DNA of 23,118 nucleotides from Penium margaritaceum (GCA_023375785.1 SZWC01015083.1:18720-41837); one strand, 5' to 3'; counted from the stretch's first letter, positions 7,990 through 17,333 are shown. Numbers and translations: made by a program. Notes: a model not told the origin generated them from the sequence alone.

Positions 7990-9160
7990 TCACACTCTCA
8001 CCTCCCTGAGAGCGAAGGTGAAGTAGTTCCGTTAGCCACCGCTCAAGGATACGCTCCTCGCCACGGTGGTCAGAGGAGTGGTCCGCGGAGCGGTTGGAGG
8101 ATCGATCAGAGAAGTGACCATCGTCATGGGCCCAGGGTGGCACGGAGTAGTGAGAAGACAGAGAGCCGTAGTATGGAGGGCCGGATGGAGGCGGAATCCA
8201 ACCCCAGGGACTAGCTGGGGGCGATGACGGATGAAGAGGGGCAAGAGTGTTGGTGAGCGGTGAGGCGGAGGAGGTGGACGAGGAAGATGCAATAGCCACT
8301 GCTGTTGCGGCAGAGGATGCGGTCACACCTGTGTGTACCCTCAGAGCACTCATGGAGGATGCAAGACGCGCATCATCACAAGGAGCTGGGCATTCGGGCA
8401 CAGAGTGACTAGTGGCGTCGCAATTCCAGCAGGTGATGACGGTGGTGGTGGAAGAGGAGGTTTTGCCGGCACGACCGCCCCCACGCCCATTACCGCCGCG
8501 GCCACCCCCACGACCGGAGCCACCACCCCCCCCACGAGAAGCAGCTTGAGTGGGATGAGGTGTTTCATGAGAAGACAAGGAGGAAGAGGATGTAGCAGTT
8601 GCAGGCAAAGAGGATGAGGAGGTGGTGACAGCAGCGAGTACAGCGCGGTGCATGCGCTTGTTCTCTACGGCGTTCCACCAATCGGTGAGACGAGAGGTAG
8701 TAAAGAGGGGACTGATCCCTAGCAGGAAGTCCGTAAGGACCCGGGCAACAACGAGCCGATTGAGCTCTGCCTGGGAAACGTGAAGGTAATGATCAGACAA
8801 CTCACGAATGAGAAGAGCAACAATAGAAAGGCGAGTCGAGAGAGGACCCGGAGCTGCGCTTCCCAGGTCACGCAGCAAGCGCAGGCTGCACGCTCAATAC
8901 TTGTTTGTAGTTTTGTCCCCCCACATCTGCAGTGTGTTGAATTGTAGGGTCAGAGCACTCTGGGTGGCATGCCCTGTCACAATCTTGCGATGGCGAATGA
9001 GGGCATAAGCACCAACAGGGTCGGCAGGGGTGCCATGCGTGGGGTCGGCATTGTACATACCAATGTCGTCGAGAGGGCTCTCAGGCGCTGCATTGATGAC
9101 AGCCCGTACAGCACGGGCTACCTCAGCAGGCTGGGGTACAAATGTCAGTAGTTCTGCCAA
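7919..9160 (-). pseudogene. copia-1 gag with CCHC zinc knuckle
   Basis: This is one frame interrupted by a single TGA at 8894-8896. The part upstream of the stop (about 89 codons) begins MAELLTFVPQPAEVARAV and resembles a capsid N-terminus; the part after it (about 320 codons) has helical capsid-like sequence with LTDWWNAVENKRMHRAVL, then an RGG-type Gly/Arg-rich stretch (about 8455-8535), then the zinc knuckle CWNCDATSHSVPEC (CX2CX4HX4C, 8390-8431). A Ser/Pro-rich tail follows. The nucleocapsid binds element RNA and the capsid builds the virus-like particle. The frame overlaps the protease frame by about 70 bp. Confidence 0.85.
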
Positions 9161-9165
9161 AGAAG

Positions 9166-10043
9166 TTTACCCTGGGCCCATTTACTGAAGTGAATTTCCC
9201 AAGAAGTGAAGGTGAGCCTAGACGTGAACTAAAGTGGTGGTGTCTCGAAGTCCCTATGCCTGGTTGGGAGAAGAACACGGGCCAGAGCGACTGCGGAGAG
9301 GGCGGGGGAGGAAGAGCAAGGAACACCACCACTGGGAGGAACAAAAGAATTAGCCGATGCTATTTCTTCAGCTGGAAGGATGGCAGCAAGGCATGGGACA
9401 GAGCGAAAATTCTCTATGACTAGTGCAGCTACAGTGGCGGCTACTTCATGCTGAGTCTCACATCTCTGTTGAAGTTCATCCTCAACCTTACGCCGAGCTG
9501 CTTGTCCCTCACTAAGGGTAGCCTGTAGGGCCTCTATCGTTTCCTCTGGCCCTGGCCTGATGAGAAGGATTAGGCAGAGTAGATGAGAATGAATGTGCAA
9601 CGGGCAGTATGAGAGGGTGCTCACCAATGGAGTGGCGAGGCAGCAATGCGAAGAGAGGAGGCACCACTGTGGCAGCCAAGGAGATGAGGACAGCCACCCA
9701 CCCGGTGACTGCCAGAGTTTGGCTGAGAAGGCCTGTGATAGCTGCTCGAGCCAGTGCTGTTGATGCTGATGCAACAAGGACGCCTGTGGTGATGTGAGGT
9801 GTGAGCTCCCGAGGAACACCGGTGGGAGTCAGGACTAGAGTTGTCGTGGATGCATGGATGGAGCCAACAGCGGCTGCCGTTGCGACGGCGGCACAGGATG
9901 CTATAGTAGCAACAGAGGCTGCTGCTTTCGTGACATGTGCGGCTATGTTGGCGGGTGCAGGGGGGAGCAGAGTGAGAGATGCTACTGCGTGCGCGCAGGC
10001 CTAGATCGTACGACCCATTGCTGTCTACATCGGGGCTGCGCAC
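9166..10043 (-). pseudogene. copia-1 gag-like leader, Ala-rich with helical segment
   Basis: On the minus strand an Ala/Thr/Val-rich stretch (about 9560-9990) is followed, after a frame change near 9550-9570, by a charged helical segment containing EETIEALQATLSEGQAARRK and QRCETQHEVAATVAALVIEN, which looks coiled-coil forming. No known domain is recognised. A compositionally similar Ala-rich stretch occurs in copia-3 at 17656-18135, the corresponding place near its 5' end, so this is likely an N-terminal part of gag rather than noise. Frames are broken several times. Confidence 0.5.
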
Positions 10044-10604
10044 ACACGGGTAGTGGCTGCAAAGGTTTGTGCGACGTCTGTAGGTGCGTCAAGACTGGCG
10101 TCTGCCAAGCCGATAGAGTTAGTGTGAACTGGGAGGACGGGTATCACTACGGGTACCTCACGAGTTGTAGACGTCCTAACTGATTCGGCTACTATGGGAG
10201 ATGGAGTTGGAGAGGGATCGGCAGCAGAGGCAGGGTTTGGCGACTGTGGCTCACGAGGAGGATGCACGTTAGAGGGAAGAGGTGGCGGCGGAGGCAAGGC
10301 GTCCGCTATGTACACCTGCCGATCAATCTCCTCTTCCTCACGTTCGGCTGCTATGGCACTGTCGTCGCTGTCGTCGCGTCAAGTAATCGGCGTGTGAGCC
10401 CTCCAGCATACGGGCCAACAGCGGAGTATCATCGTCGGTGGACGGAGGTACGTCAAAGAGGCGAGGATCCTCCCACCCACAATTGGCGTGGCGTGCGTCG
10501 TAGGAGGGGAGTCGAGCTCCTCCTCCGGAGAACCGTAAAGCGGCAGTGAATCCGGTGTGAATGCTATCATAGCTGCGAGTGCAACGAAGAGGTGTGGTTG
10601 CCAC
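10025..10604 (-). pseudogene. copia-1 leader frames, acidic and Pro-rich
   Basis: There are two overlapping minus-strand frames. The upstream one (10338-10604) reads through WEDPRLFDVPPSTDDDTPLL and looks coding; the downstream one (10025-10315) starts with a run of prolines and has SPNPASAADPSPTPSP. A one-frame shift near 10320-10340 separates them. They lie between the primer-binding site and the recognised gag and could be the true N-terminus of gag or a separate leader protein. No domain is recognised. Confidence 0.4.
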
Positions 10605-11093
10605 GGGGTGCTGTGAGGAGAGGGGGCTCGGACACGAGTGTGTGGGGCAGTGATAGGCCGCCGTGAGACAGCGGAGGCAGCTAGAGAAGAGTGCTCGGCA
10701 AGTGTAGTGGTGGCGAAAGCAGTGACAGGATGCTGCTTAAGAGAGGGAGCAGTAAGGAGCTCCTAGCACGTGAGAAGACGATCAAGCACGCGGAGAGTGC
10801 TGCGGTATTGTGGACCGCCAACAAGAGAGAGGCAGGGCGACTGTGGAGATGACAGAGTCCCATGCACGACAAAATGTCGTGCGGGGCTTGAGAGATGGAC
10901 GAATGTCCATGGGTGCGGGTGACCACAAGATGGGGTCCCTGCGGTAGTTGCACAGACGTGCACTACCAGCGAGTGCAACGAAGAGGTGCGGTTGCCACGG
11001 GATGCGAACACCTGCACTACCTCTTAGGCACTGGCTGTTGGGTGCCACAGACGTGGCGAGTGATGATGCTGCGTAGCTGACAGAGACCCCGTC
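10605..11093 (-). other. copia-1 5' untranslated leader
   Basis: About 490 bp lie between the primer-binding site and the first plausible coding frame. Short frames on both strands overlap here without any recognisable motif. A 20-base-scale similarity, gagtgcaacgaagaggtg followed by ggttgccacgg, occurs at about 10578 and again at about 10971, a short internal duplication. Confidence 0.5.
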
Positions 11094-11105
11094 GCTCTGA
11101 TTCTA
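11094..11105 (-). promoter_or_regulatory. Degenerate primer-binding site of copia-1
   Basis: The plus strand reads gctctgattcta; the minus strand is TAGAATCAGAGC, which keeps ATCAGAGC of the initiator-methionine primer-binding site TGGTATCAGAGC. It sits directly inside the 5' LTR, where minus-strand synthesis is primed. Confidence 0.6.
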
Positions 11106-11717
11106 GTAGTTACCCGAAAGCTTCCTTGATAGGTTGCATGTGATGGGCGTGGTGAGTACAGAAGAGCACAAGGCACACCATGGGTGCAATACAATGTGCT
11201 TGCCTTAGAACTTAGATTACACCAAGATAAGAAGAGTGAAGGGGAGCGAGAGTCTTAGAAGCCGGTGAGCACACACCCGCATCAAGCATCATGCTCGAGT
11301 GGGTATGTGCCGCCACCCGGGGATAGAGCCCAACCACTCAGTTTTAAACCGGGTGCTACTACTCACCAGTGCACGGCCGAGACCGGCATGGTGACCCCCT
11401 AAAGATCAACATCCGAGAAAACATGCAACTCCCCCAAATCACTAAGAATCAAGCAAGCATGATGCAGGACACAGCAGTAAGAATGTACGAACCCAAGCAT
11501 CTACCGTAAGAAAGATAGAAAGTAATGCAATGGCCGAGTATGTGCCAGAGGGAACTCCTGGGTCGAGCAGCCGCTTCATGACGCCAGAGGCTCCAGTCAT
11601 GGTGGGCTCACATGACGTCTCCCCAGGCTAAGCCATTGTCATTTAATCTGTACATGTGTGTGCTTGGAGTGAGAGACAAGAGGGAATAGAGATGTGAGTG
11701 GCCAATGAACTTCAACA
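11106..11717 (-). repeat. copia-1 5' LTR
   Basis: This 612-bp LTR matches the two-part 3' LTR at 1255-1568 and 2649-2942. On the minus strand it begins TGTTGAAG at 11717 and ends at the primer-binding site. The last bases before the primer-binding site are diverged, so the expected CA terminus is not clear. The LTR would carry the promoter and polyadenylation signals of the element; no TATA box is confidently seen. Confidence 0.85.
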
Positions 11718-11722
11718 GATAG
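11718..11722. other. Candidate target-site duplication of copia-1
   Basis: gatag directly outside the 5' LTR nearly matches gatgg at 1250-1254 directly outside the other LTR version (one transition). Five base pairs is the usual copia duplication length. Confidence 0.5.
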
Positions 11723-12966
11723 CCACCATGCCGTTTGCACGCGCCAATACCTTGAAAAAAAACCATCTCGTTGCATGTCCGTACAGAGCCTCAAGACCAC
11801 ATAGAAAGTGATGTTTAACAGTAACGTGCTTCTCTGAAATGGTAAGACCACTCTGGTTGTCAGAGTGCAAAATGATACAAGGCACAGACTCAGAGAACTC
11901 ACGAAACACACGCTGCAGCCACACAACCTCAGCAGCCCCTATCCAAGCGCAATGTACTCACCATCTAAGAGCCACGTGCAATGCAGTCCTGCTTGCCGCT
12001 ATGCCACTACACAGCAATACCATCTAACAGGAGCGTATAGCCAACCCGATTGCGCCCATCACATCTCTAGGCTGTCACTTTATGTGTAGCCTTCGACCAC
12101 CATTGAACACTACTGTTGAAAGTAAAGTATGAGGTCAAGTGTGGAAGCCACGCAGAACACCACGCGTACAGTCGCGAGAAGTTCTCTTGCGGAAGGACAC
12201 TGCAACAACTGTGCTAGGAGGTTGACAACGAAGGCGACGCCTTGTCGTGTGGTCATGGCCAAGTAAATCAAAGAGCCATATAAGGCGCAAGTATTGGATC
12301 ACGCCCACCGCCTCCCCAATGTGTGCTGGATCATCCACCTTCAGAGCATCCTACTCGTCACATATGATTCGAGTGGAGGCTGTGGGAACTGCACCAAGGA
12401 GGTTAGCGAACTGCCCATCTACAATGTGGGCGTAATATGCCTGATGAAGCAAGAGTGTCCATTGCAGAAAATCATGCATGATCCCCATACCAAGAAAAAA
12501 TCTGCAAGACCAAGGTTCTTCACCTCATAGACTTCTTGAAGGACTGCCTTGGCTTCCCTCATGGCATCCATCAAATGAGACATGATTAGGTGGTCGTCCA
12601 ATAAGACGAGGATGACTGTGAGGCCTTTCAACCATCCATCTGAGAAAGAGGGAAGATTCGGCATTACACTGCACTTTACCAACTCATTTCAGTTTGATCT
12701 ACTTGTTTTGCCATCGAGGTGACTGGTTCAGGCCATACAAAGCCTTTTGCAAGCGCTAGACCCTGTCACTGACCTCAAAGTCAAGTAGTTGGACAATGTA
12801 GATCTCCTCCTCGAGTGTGCTATGAAAGAATGTGTTCTCATCCATGTGGTGCAGCTCCCAGTTATGGTGAACAACAACCCCGTACAAAGCGAGAGCAGTC
12901 ATCAAACGACCAATGGGTACGAGGGTGTCAGTAATATCTACAATCTCAACTTATTAGAACCCCTTG
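11718..12966 (-). pseudogene. copia-2 reverse transcriptase to RNase H, decayed
   Basis: Minus-strand fragments in order: AKGF (12957-12968) then LVPIGRLMTALALYGVVVHH, NWELHHMDENTFFHSTLEEE and IYIVQ (about 12780-12930), ALYGLNQSPRW, the catalytic box altered from YVDD to LLDD (12593-12604), LQEVYEVKNLGLADFFL, VGVIQYLRLIWLFDLLGHDH, GEYIALG, VVWLQRVFREFSE and IILHSDNQSGLTISEKHVTV of RNase H. Frameshifts and stops are frequent. The RNase H is cut at 11718 by the 5' LTR of copia-1; its 3' tail is probably 1113-1254. This is older and more decayed than copia-1. Sequence upstream of AKGF is replaced by the 21-bp satellite. Confidence 0.85.
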
Positions 12967-14084
12967 GCGTCATGCTTGTAAGCATAGGAGTCATGATTGT
13001 AAGCATAGAAATCATGCTTATAAGCCTAGGTCACATGCTGTTAAGCATAAGATTCATGCTTGTAAGCATGAACGTCATGCATATGAGCACAGGCCTCATG
13101 CTTGTAAGCATAGGCGTCATGCTTGTAAGCATTGGTGTCATGCTTGTAAGCATAGGTGTCATGCTTGTAAGCATAGGTGTCATGCTTGTATGCAGATGCA
13201 TCATGCTTGGAAGCATGTACATCATGCTTGTAAGCATAGGTGTCATGCTTGTAAGCATAGGTGTCATGCTTGTAAGCATAGGTGTCATGCTTGTATGCAG
13301 ATGCATCATGCTTGGAAGCATGTACATCATGCTTGTAAGCATAGGTGTCATGCTTGTAAGCATGGACGTCATGCTTGTAAGCATAGGTGTCATGCTTGTA
13401 AGCATAGGTTTCATGCGTGTAAGAGTAAGCGTCATGCTTGTAAGTGAATGCGCCATGCATGTAAGCATAGGCGTCATGATTGTAAGCTTAGGCGTCATAC
13501 TTGTATGCATCGGTGTCATGCTTGTCAGGATGGCCGTCATGCTTTTAAGCATAGGTGTCATGCTTGTAAGCATAGGTGTCATGCTTGTAAGCATAGGTGT
13601 CATGCTTGTATGCAGATGCATCATGCTTGGAAGCATGTACATCATGCTTGTAAGCATAGGTGTCATGCTTGTAAGCATAGGTTTCATGCGTGTAAGAGTA
13701 AGCGTCATGCTTGTAAGTGAATGCGCCATGCATGTAAGCATTGGCATCATGATTGTAAGCTTAGGCGTCATACTTGTATGCATCGGTGTCATGCTTGTCA
13801 GGATGGCCGTCATGCTTTTAAGCATAGGTGTCATGCTTGCAAGAGTGCGCGTTATGCTTGTAAGCATAGACGTCATGCTTGTAAGCATAGGCATCATGCT
13901 TGTAAGCATAGGCGGCATGCTTGTCAGCATAGGCGTCAGACTTGTAAGCATAGGTGTCATGTATGTAAGCATAGGCTTCACGCGCGTAAGCATAGGCGTC
14001 ATGCCTGTAAGCATAGGCATCATGCTTGGAAGCGTGGGCCACATGCTTCTAAGCATAAGAGTCAGGCTTGTAAGCATAGGTGTT
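12967..14084. repeat. 21-bp palindromic minisatellite, about 53 units
   Basis: The unit is 21 bp: a core ATGCTTGTAAGCAT, whose arms ATGCTT and AAGCAT are perfect inverted repeats around a 2-base centre, followed by a 7-base spacer of the form aggtgtc. Because 21 is a multiple of three and the core is palindromic, long open frames appear on both strands with heptad-like repeats (MLVSIGV and HACKHRC on plus, MLTSMTP and AYKHDTY on minus); these are unlikely to be proteins. Higher-order structure is visible: a variant pair with tgcagatgca recurs at 13191, 13296 and 13611 (105 and 315 bp apart), and a block from 13411 recurs at 13684 (273 bp, 13 units). Confidence 0.95.
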
Positions 14085-14760
14085 ATTGGACAGAAAATGA
14101 CCTCTTGGAGGCAATGTGAAGGTCATCAACATAGACAATGAAAGCAACAAGAGGTGAGGACAAGGGAATGAGAAAAAATGCAGGATCAAAAACACTAAAA
14201 AACCCCCCTTTCTCAAGAGTGGTTGTGATCTCCATGTTCCAACATAGAGATAATGCTTTAATCCATACAAGGTCTCGCATATTCACTAGACCTTGCCATT
14301 GTCATCGGTTAAATTGAGGGGCTGGATCATGTAGATGTCCTCGTTCAATGTGACATGCACAAAGGCATTATTGACATCCATCTGTTTACGTTATGCATCA
14401 ACTTGTGTAACTAGAATGAGGAGGAATGAAGCAGTGTTGTAGTCCCCAAACGGCACAGATTTCTCATTGAAATGAATGCCATGGATATGAGAGAATCCCT
14501 TAGCAGTGAGTCATGTCTTGTAGCGGCAAACCACACCATTGGATTTCAGCTTGTGCCGAAAGATCCAGTGTGCAGAGAATTCCTAGTGACCAGGCAGCAG
14601 GTCCATAAGCTTGTCTACTCTGTGCTCACAGAAAGAAGCCAGTTTCTCCTGCATGGAGGTCTCTTGGAGAGAGGCATCTGTGGCCTCAAGAGCGTCATGC
14701 AAATTTGTGGGCTCGGGTCCCAGAGGGGAAAGCACATTAGGAGCAAAGCATGCAGGAAAT
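14085..14760 (-). pseudogene. copia-3 reverse transcriptase, N-terminal two-thirds
   Basis: Minus-strand fragments: LQETSMQEKLASF, HRVDKLMDLLPGH, FSAHWIFRHKLKSNGVVCRY, LTAKGFSHIHGIHFNE, RKQMDVNNAFVHVTLNEDIY (keeping the first catalytic Asp), TTTLEKGGFF and LVAFIVYVDDLHIASK, with YVDD at 14122-14133. Several stops interrupt. The sequence is lost shortly after YVDD at the satellite. It overlaps in domain content with copia-2 (both contain the AKGF to YVDD region with different residues), so it is a separate element and not the missing half of copia-2. Confidence 0.85.
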
Positions 14761-15230
14761 CAGCCTGAACCAGAGGTGTTTGTGGCACTCGGGCACTGGC
14801 AAGACTGGGTTGATTGATGCATGGACACTTGGTAAGGACTCAGCGACAGGAATCTAGGGAGCCATCAGGAGAAAAACAGGAGCCAGGGGAGCCGCTAGGA
14901 GAACATGGGAGGACTCAGCGACGGGAGCCAAGACAGGGTGCAATGACAAAGCAGACGGATAAGTATCAGTGATGGAGAATGGGAATCCACTGGGACAATA
15001 AAAGAGGACAATGAAGACTCAGATGAAAAATACTTAGAGAAGGACTCAGATGATGAAGTCAAGAATGAAAGCACAAGAGAGAAGGCGTGGCCCCGATCAG
15101 AGGAGGTGACAGGAACAATCATAGGAGAGCCCCTCCCGCCCACCCGAGAGAGTGGGGCAGGAGCATCGGCAGAGGCCAAACCATCAAGATCACATTCAAA
15201 GACAGATTCAAAGAAGAGTGCATAACAGGA
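14761..15230 (-). pseudogene. copia-3 integrase-RT linker
   Basis: A Ser/Pro/Leu-rich minus-strand frame (14895-15179) with no domain sits between the integrase and reverse transcriptase remains, matching the position and composition of the copia-1 linker. Confidence 0.55.
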
Positions 15231-16286
15231 ATTGATGATGGGGCAACAACGAAGGACTCAAAACCGGCAGGCTTTGGACTTGATAGACGCCAGGATTGGA
15301 CAGTGCGCCGTCCGGAAGATTGTGAGGGAGCTAAATAGCAACGAAACAATCCCAGACCCGAGCAAGGGGAGAATCAATGTGACCTCCCGTCCAGCACTCG
15401 TAGAGGTGATGTCATGGGGAAGAGAATTGTGGAGCATTTGGCTACGTACCCAAGTCATGTAGGACATGGCTTCAAAATCAAATGGGAGAGTCCAAGATCC
15501 AAAAATAAAGACTGAACGTCTTCAGCAAGAGTGCAGTTCTAATGCTTAGAGACGTTATCTTTTGGAGTGTGTCAGAAACGGATGACTCTATACGCACCCC
15601 ATGGAGAGAGAGAAAACAAGAGGTGGGGCCAAAGAACTCACCTCCACGGTTGGACCGGAAGACCCAGAGACAACTTTAGCAGTATCGCTAAAGTTGGCTA
15701 GCAGTATGGCTTGAGGGAAACCCCCTTTGATCACATCAGTCACATCACTCGTTTGGTGCAACACAGAGACCTAGAACTAGTGGTAAAAGAGAAAAAAGAG
15801 ACAAAGTACAAAGCAACCAAGATCACGCACGCACGCACGCACGCACACACGCACGCATGCATGCACGCACGCACGCACGTACGCACGCACGCACGCACGC
15901 ATGCCCGCACACACGTACGCACGCATGCACGCACGCACGCATGCATGCACGCACGCACGCACGCACGCACGCATGCACGCATCCATGCACGCACGCAAGG
16001 GGAAGAGGACACATGAAATCAGCATGCATGAGGTCAACGGGGTGCAAAGTGTGGTAATATAGAGCTGAGGTTATTTGTGAATCTTTCCCTGGGCACAATC
16101 AAGGCACTTAGTGGTGTGATGGGAGCAAAAGATGAGGGATCAAGGCCATGAGTTAGGTGAAAATGCAGCAAGATTTCAATGGTAGTAGTGTGAATTTGAC
16201 ATAGGCAACGATGAAGGAGACGAATGTGCTCAGAGGACAAGGACGGTGCAACGCGAACAAGAGAAAAAGTAGTGGAAGACAAGGGT
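15231..16286 (-). pseudogene. copia-3 integrase, interrupted by simple repeat
   Basis: From the 5' side on the minus strand: RVAPSLSSEHIRLLHRCLCQ and IHTTTIEILLHFHLTHGLDP of the zinc domain, HPVDLMHADFMCPLP of the catalytic core with the first Asp, then the tetranucleotide tract, then LGCFVLCLFFLF and HQTSDVTDV (compare copia-1 LGRYVLFLTDDF and HESDVTDV), then a diverged RSNRGGEFFGPTSCF segment and MSYMTWV. The simple repeat replaced only about five codons of the original sequence. Stops and frameshifts are numerous. The 5' side is cut at about 16286 by the hAT fragment. Confidence 0.8.
15824..15997. repeat. (CGCA)n alternating purine-pyrimidine tract
   Basis: This is a tetranucleotide repeat with ATGC and ACAC variants. 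Purine-pyrimidine alternation is perfect at 15824-15904 (81 bp) and 15905-15983 (79 bp), with single phase breaks at 15904/15905 and 15983/15984. Such sequence is a classical Z-DNA former. All frames are open and encode Cys/Val/Arg/Ala or His/Ala/Arg/Thr repeats, which are artefacts. Confidence 0.95.
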
Positions 16287-17203
16287 CGATCCTCGGTTCC
16301 GCCTGCGTTTCTACGTAAACGTGCATCCCAAGGTTGGCATCGTAAACCCAGTAGAGTTACACGTGAAGGTGGTGGAGCTGCTAAGGCCGTACTTCTTGCG
16401 GGTGGAGCTCTGCAAGTCTGCAGAGGAGGCTGCCGCATCCGTGGCTGCAGCCAGCAGTGCCAACGGTCTACAACAGCTCAGGCTTCAGACCCGCACAGAC
16501 TCTGCTGCTGCTGCATCCACGACTATAGCAGCTCCAGCATCAGGTAAACCGCGATTCTGTCTAGTCACGTGTGAGACAACATTTCTGTTTGTGCCATAGA
16601 CTAACCTAAGTTTTGTTTGTGCTGCAGTAGTAACAACACCCAGCACAGCCAGCACCCCGCAGCCACGTTGCAGCCCAAGGAACCAGTCTGAGCCGGATGT
16701 CATGGAGGCCGCACTGAAAGATGCAGGCGCCGACATTTTTACGGAGCCAAGCATAGTAACCACCTCACTGGCTGCACCATCCAGTTTGGAGGTGGAGGTG
16801 GACACCTGGGCCAAGGACAAGAAGAAGCCCCAGAAGTGCAAGATCCTGATGTACTTGCACAAGTACGAGAAGAAATACCCGACATTCCATCTCGCAGCAC
16901 TGGATCTCCTCGAAGTTCCAGCCACTAGCACACCCTCCAAAAGGATTTTTTCTCTGGGCCGCCACATCATCACTGACTTCAGGCAGTCTCTGGTAGACCT
17001 CACAGTAGAGAACCTCATGCTGCTGAAGTCATGTATCAACGATCCAACCCTGGTGAACTTCCCCGTAGCACCTAAGGGAGAGGTAGCACCAGAGTTGGTA
17101 GTGGAGGAGGCATGGGTGAACACAGGTTGTTGTGATGATCTAGCTCTTGAGGAAGAGCTGGAAGAAGAGGGTGAAGATGAGGGTGCAGATGGGGGGGGAA
17201 GGT
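16286..17203 (+). pseudogene. hAT transposase C-terminal part with intron
   Basis: Exon 1 (open from about 16286 to 16543) reads FYVNVHPKVGIVNPVELHVK and then an Ala/Ser-rich stretch. An 84-bp intron (16544-16627) begins gtaaac and ends tgctgcag. Exon 2 continues in phase (phase 1) through MEAALKDAGADIF, WAKDKKKPQKCKILMYLHKY, YPTFHLAALDLLEVPATSTP, SKRIFSLGRHIITDFRQSLV and VENLMLLKSC: the hAT C-terminal dimerisation domain (the PATS...R.FS motif). An acidic Glu-rich tail precedes the stop. The dimerisation domain holds the transposase multimer together. No stop interrupts the spliced frame, so it is less decayed than the surrounding copia. Confidence 0.85.
16544..16627 (+). other. Spliceosomal intron in hAT transposase
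   Basis: It has GT and AG ends with a T-rich stretch (taagttttgtttgtgctgcag region) before the acceptor. Removing it joins the two exons in frame at a split Val codon, while the unspliced sequence has an in-frame stop. Inferred, not experimentally shown. Confidence 0.75.
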
Positions 17204-17333
17204 GAGGGTGCAGGTGAAAGTGGGGAGGGGGGACCTGAACATGCTGACACTTAGACTCGGAATTAGCTATATGATGACATGTTGAAGACAATTCACTGTC
17301 AAGTACCTAGTTTTTGTGCATAATTGAAACCAT

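Larger units (their letters stand above)
4020..11717 (-). mobile_element. copia-1, near-complete Ty1/copia retrotransposon
   Basis: The order read on the minus strand is 5' LTR (11717-11106), primer-binding site (11105-11094), leader and gag-like frames, gag with zinc knuckle, protease, integrase, Ser/Pro linker, reverse transcriptase, RNase H, polypurine tract (4165-4155) and 3' LTR (truncated at 4020 here). Integrase ahead of reverse transcriptase is diagnostic of Ty1/copia. The protease DSG, integrase D-D-E, reverse transcriptase YVDD and RNase H acidic residues are all visible. At least six in-frame stops and several frameshifts make it non-autonomous. The 5' LTR and the 3' LTR versions differ at about a tenth of positions by eye, so the insertion is old. 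Confidence 0.9.

Noticed and set aside
8333-8617. Plus-strand Gly/Thr/Pro-rich frame
   Set aside because: It mirrors the RGG-rich and zinc-knuckle part of gag on the minus strand.
12967-14084. CRISPR-like array (palindromic repeats, regular spacing)
   Set aside because: The spacers are only 7 bases and nearly identical, the period is 21 bp, and the context is eukaryotic retrotransposons.
12789-14141. 450-codon plus-strand open frame with MLVSIGV repeats, and a 348-codon minus-strand frame with MLTSMTP repeats
   Set aside because: Both are by-products of a 21-bp stop-free satellite unit; no conserved start, no flanking coding sequence, and several frames are open at once.
15711-16057. Open frames of His/Ala/Arg/Thr and Cys/Val/Arg/Ala repeats
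   Set aside because: They are translations of the tetranucleotide tract and are open in every frame.
16485-17291. 268-codon minus-strand frame
   Set aside because: It is antisense to the hAT dimerisation domain and has no recognisable motif of its own.
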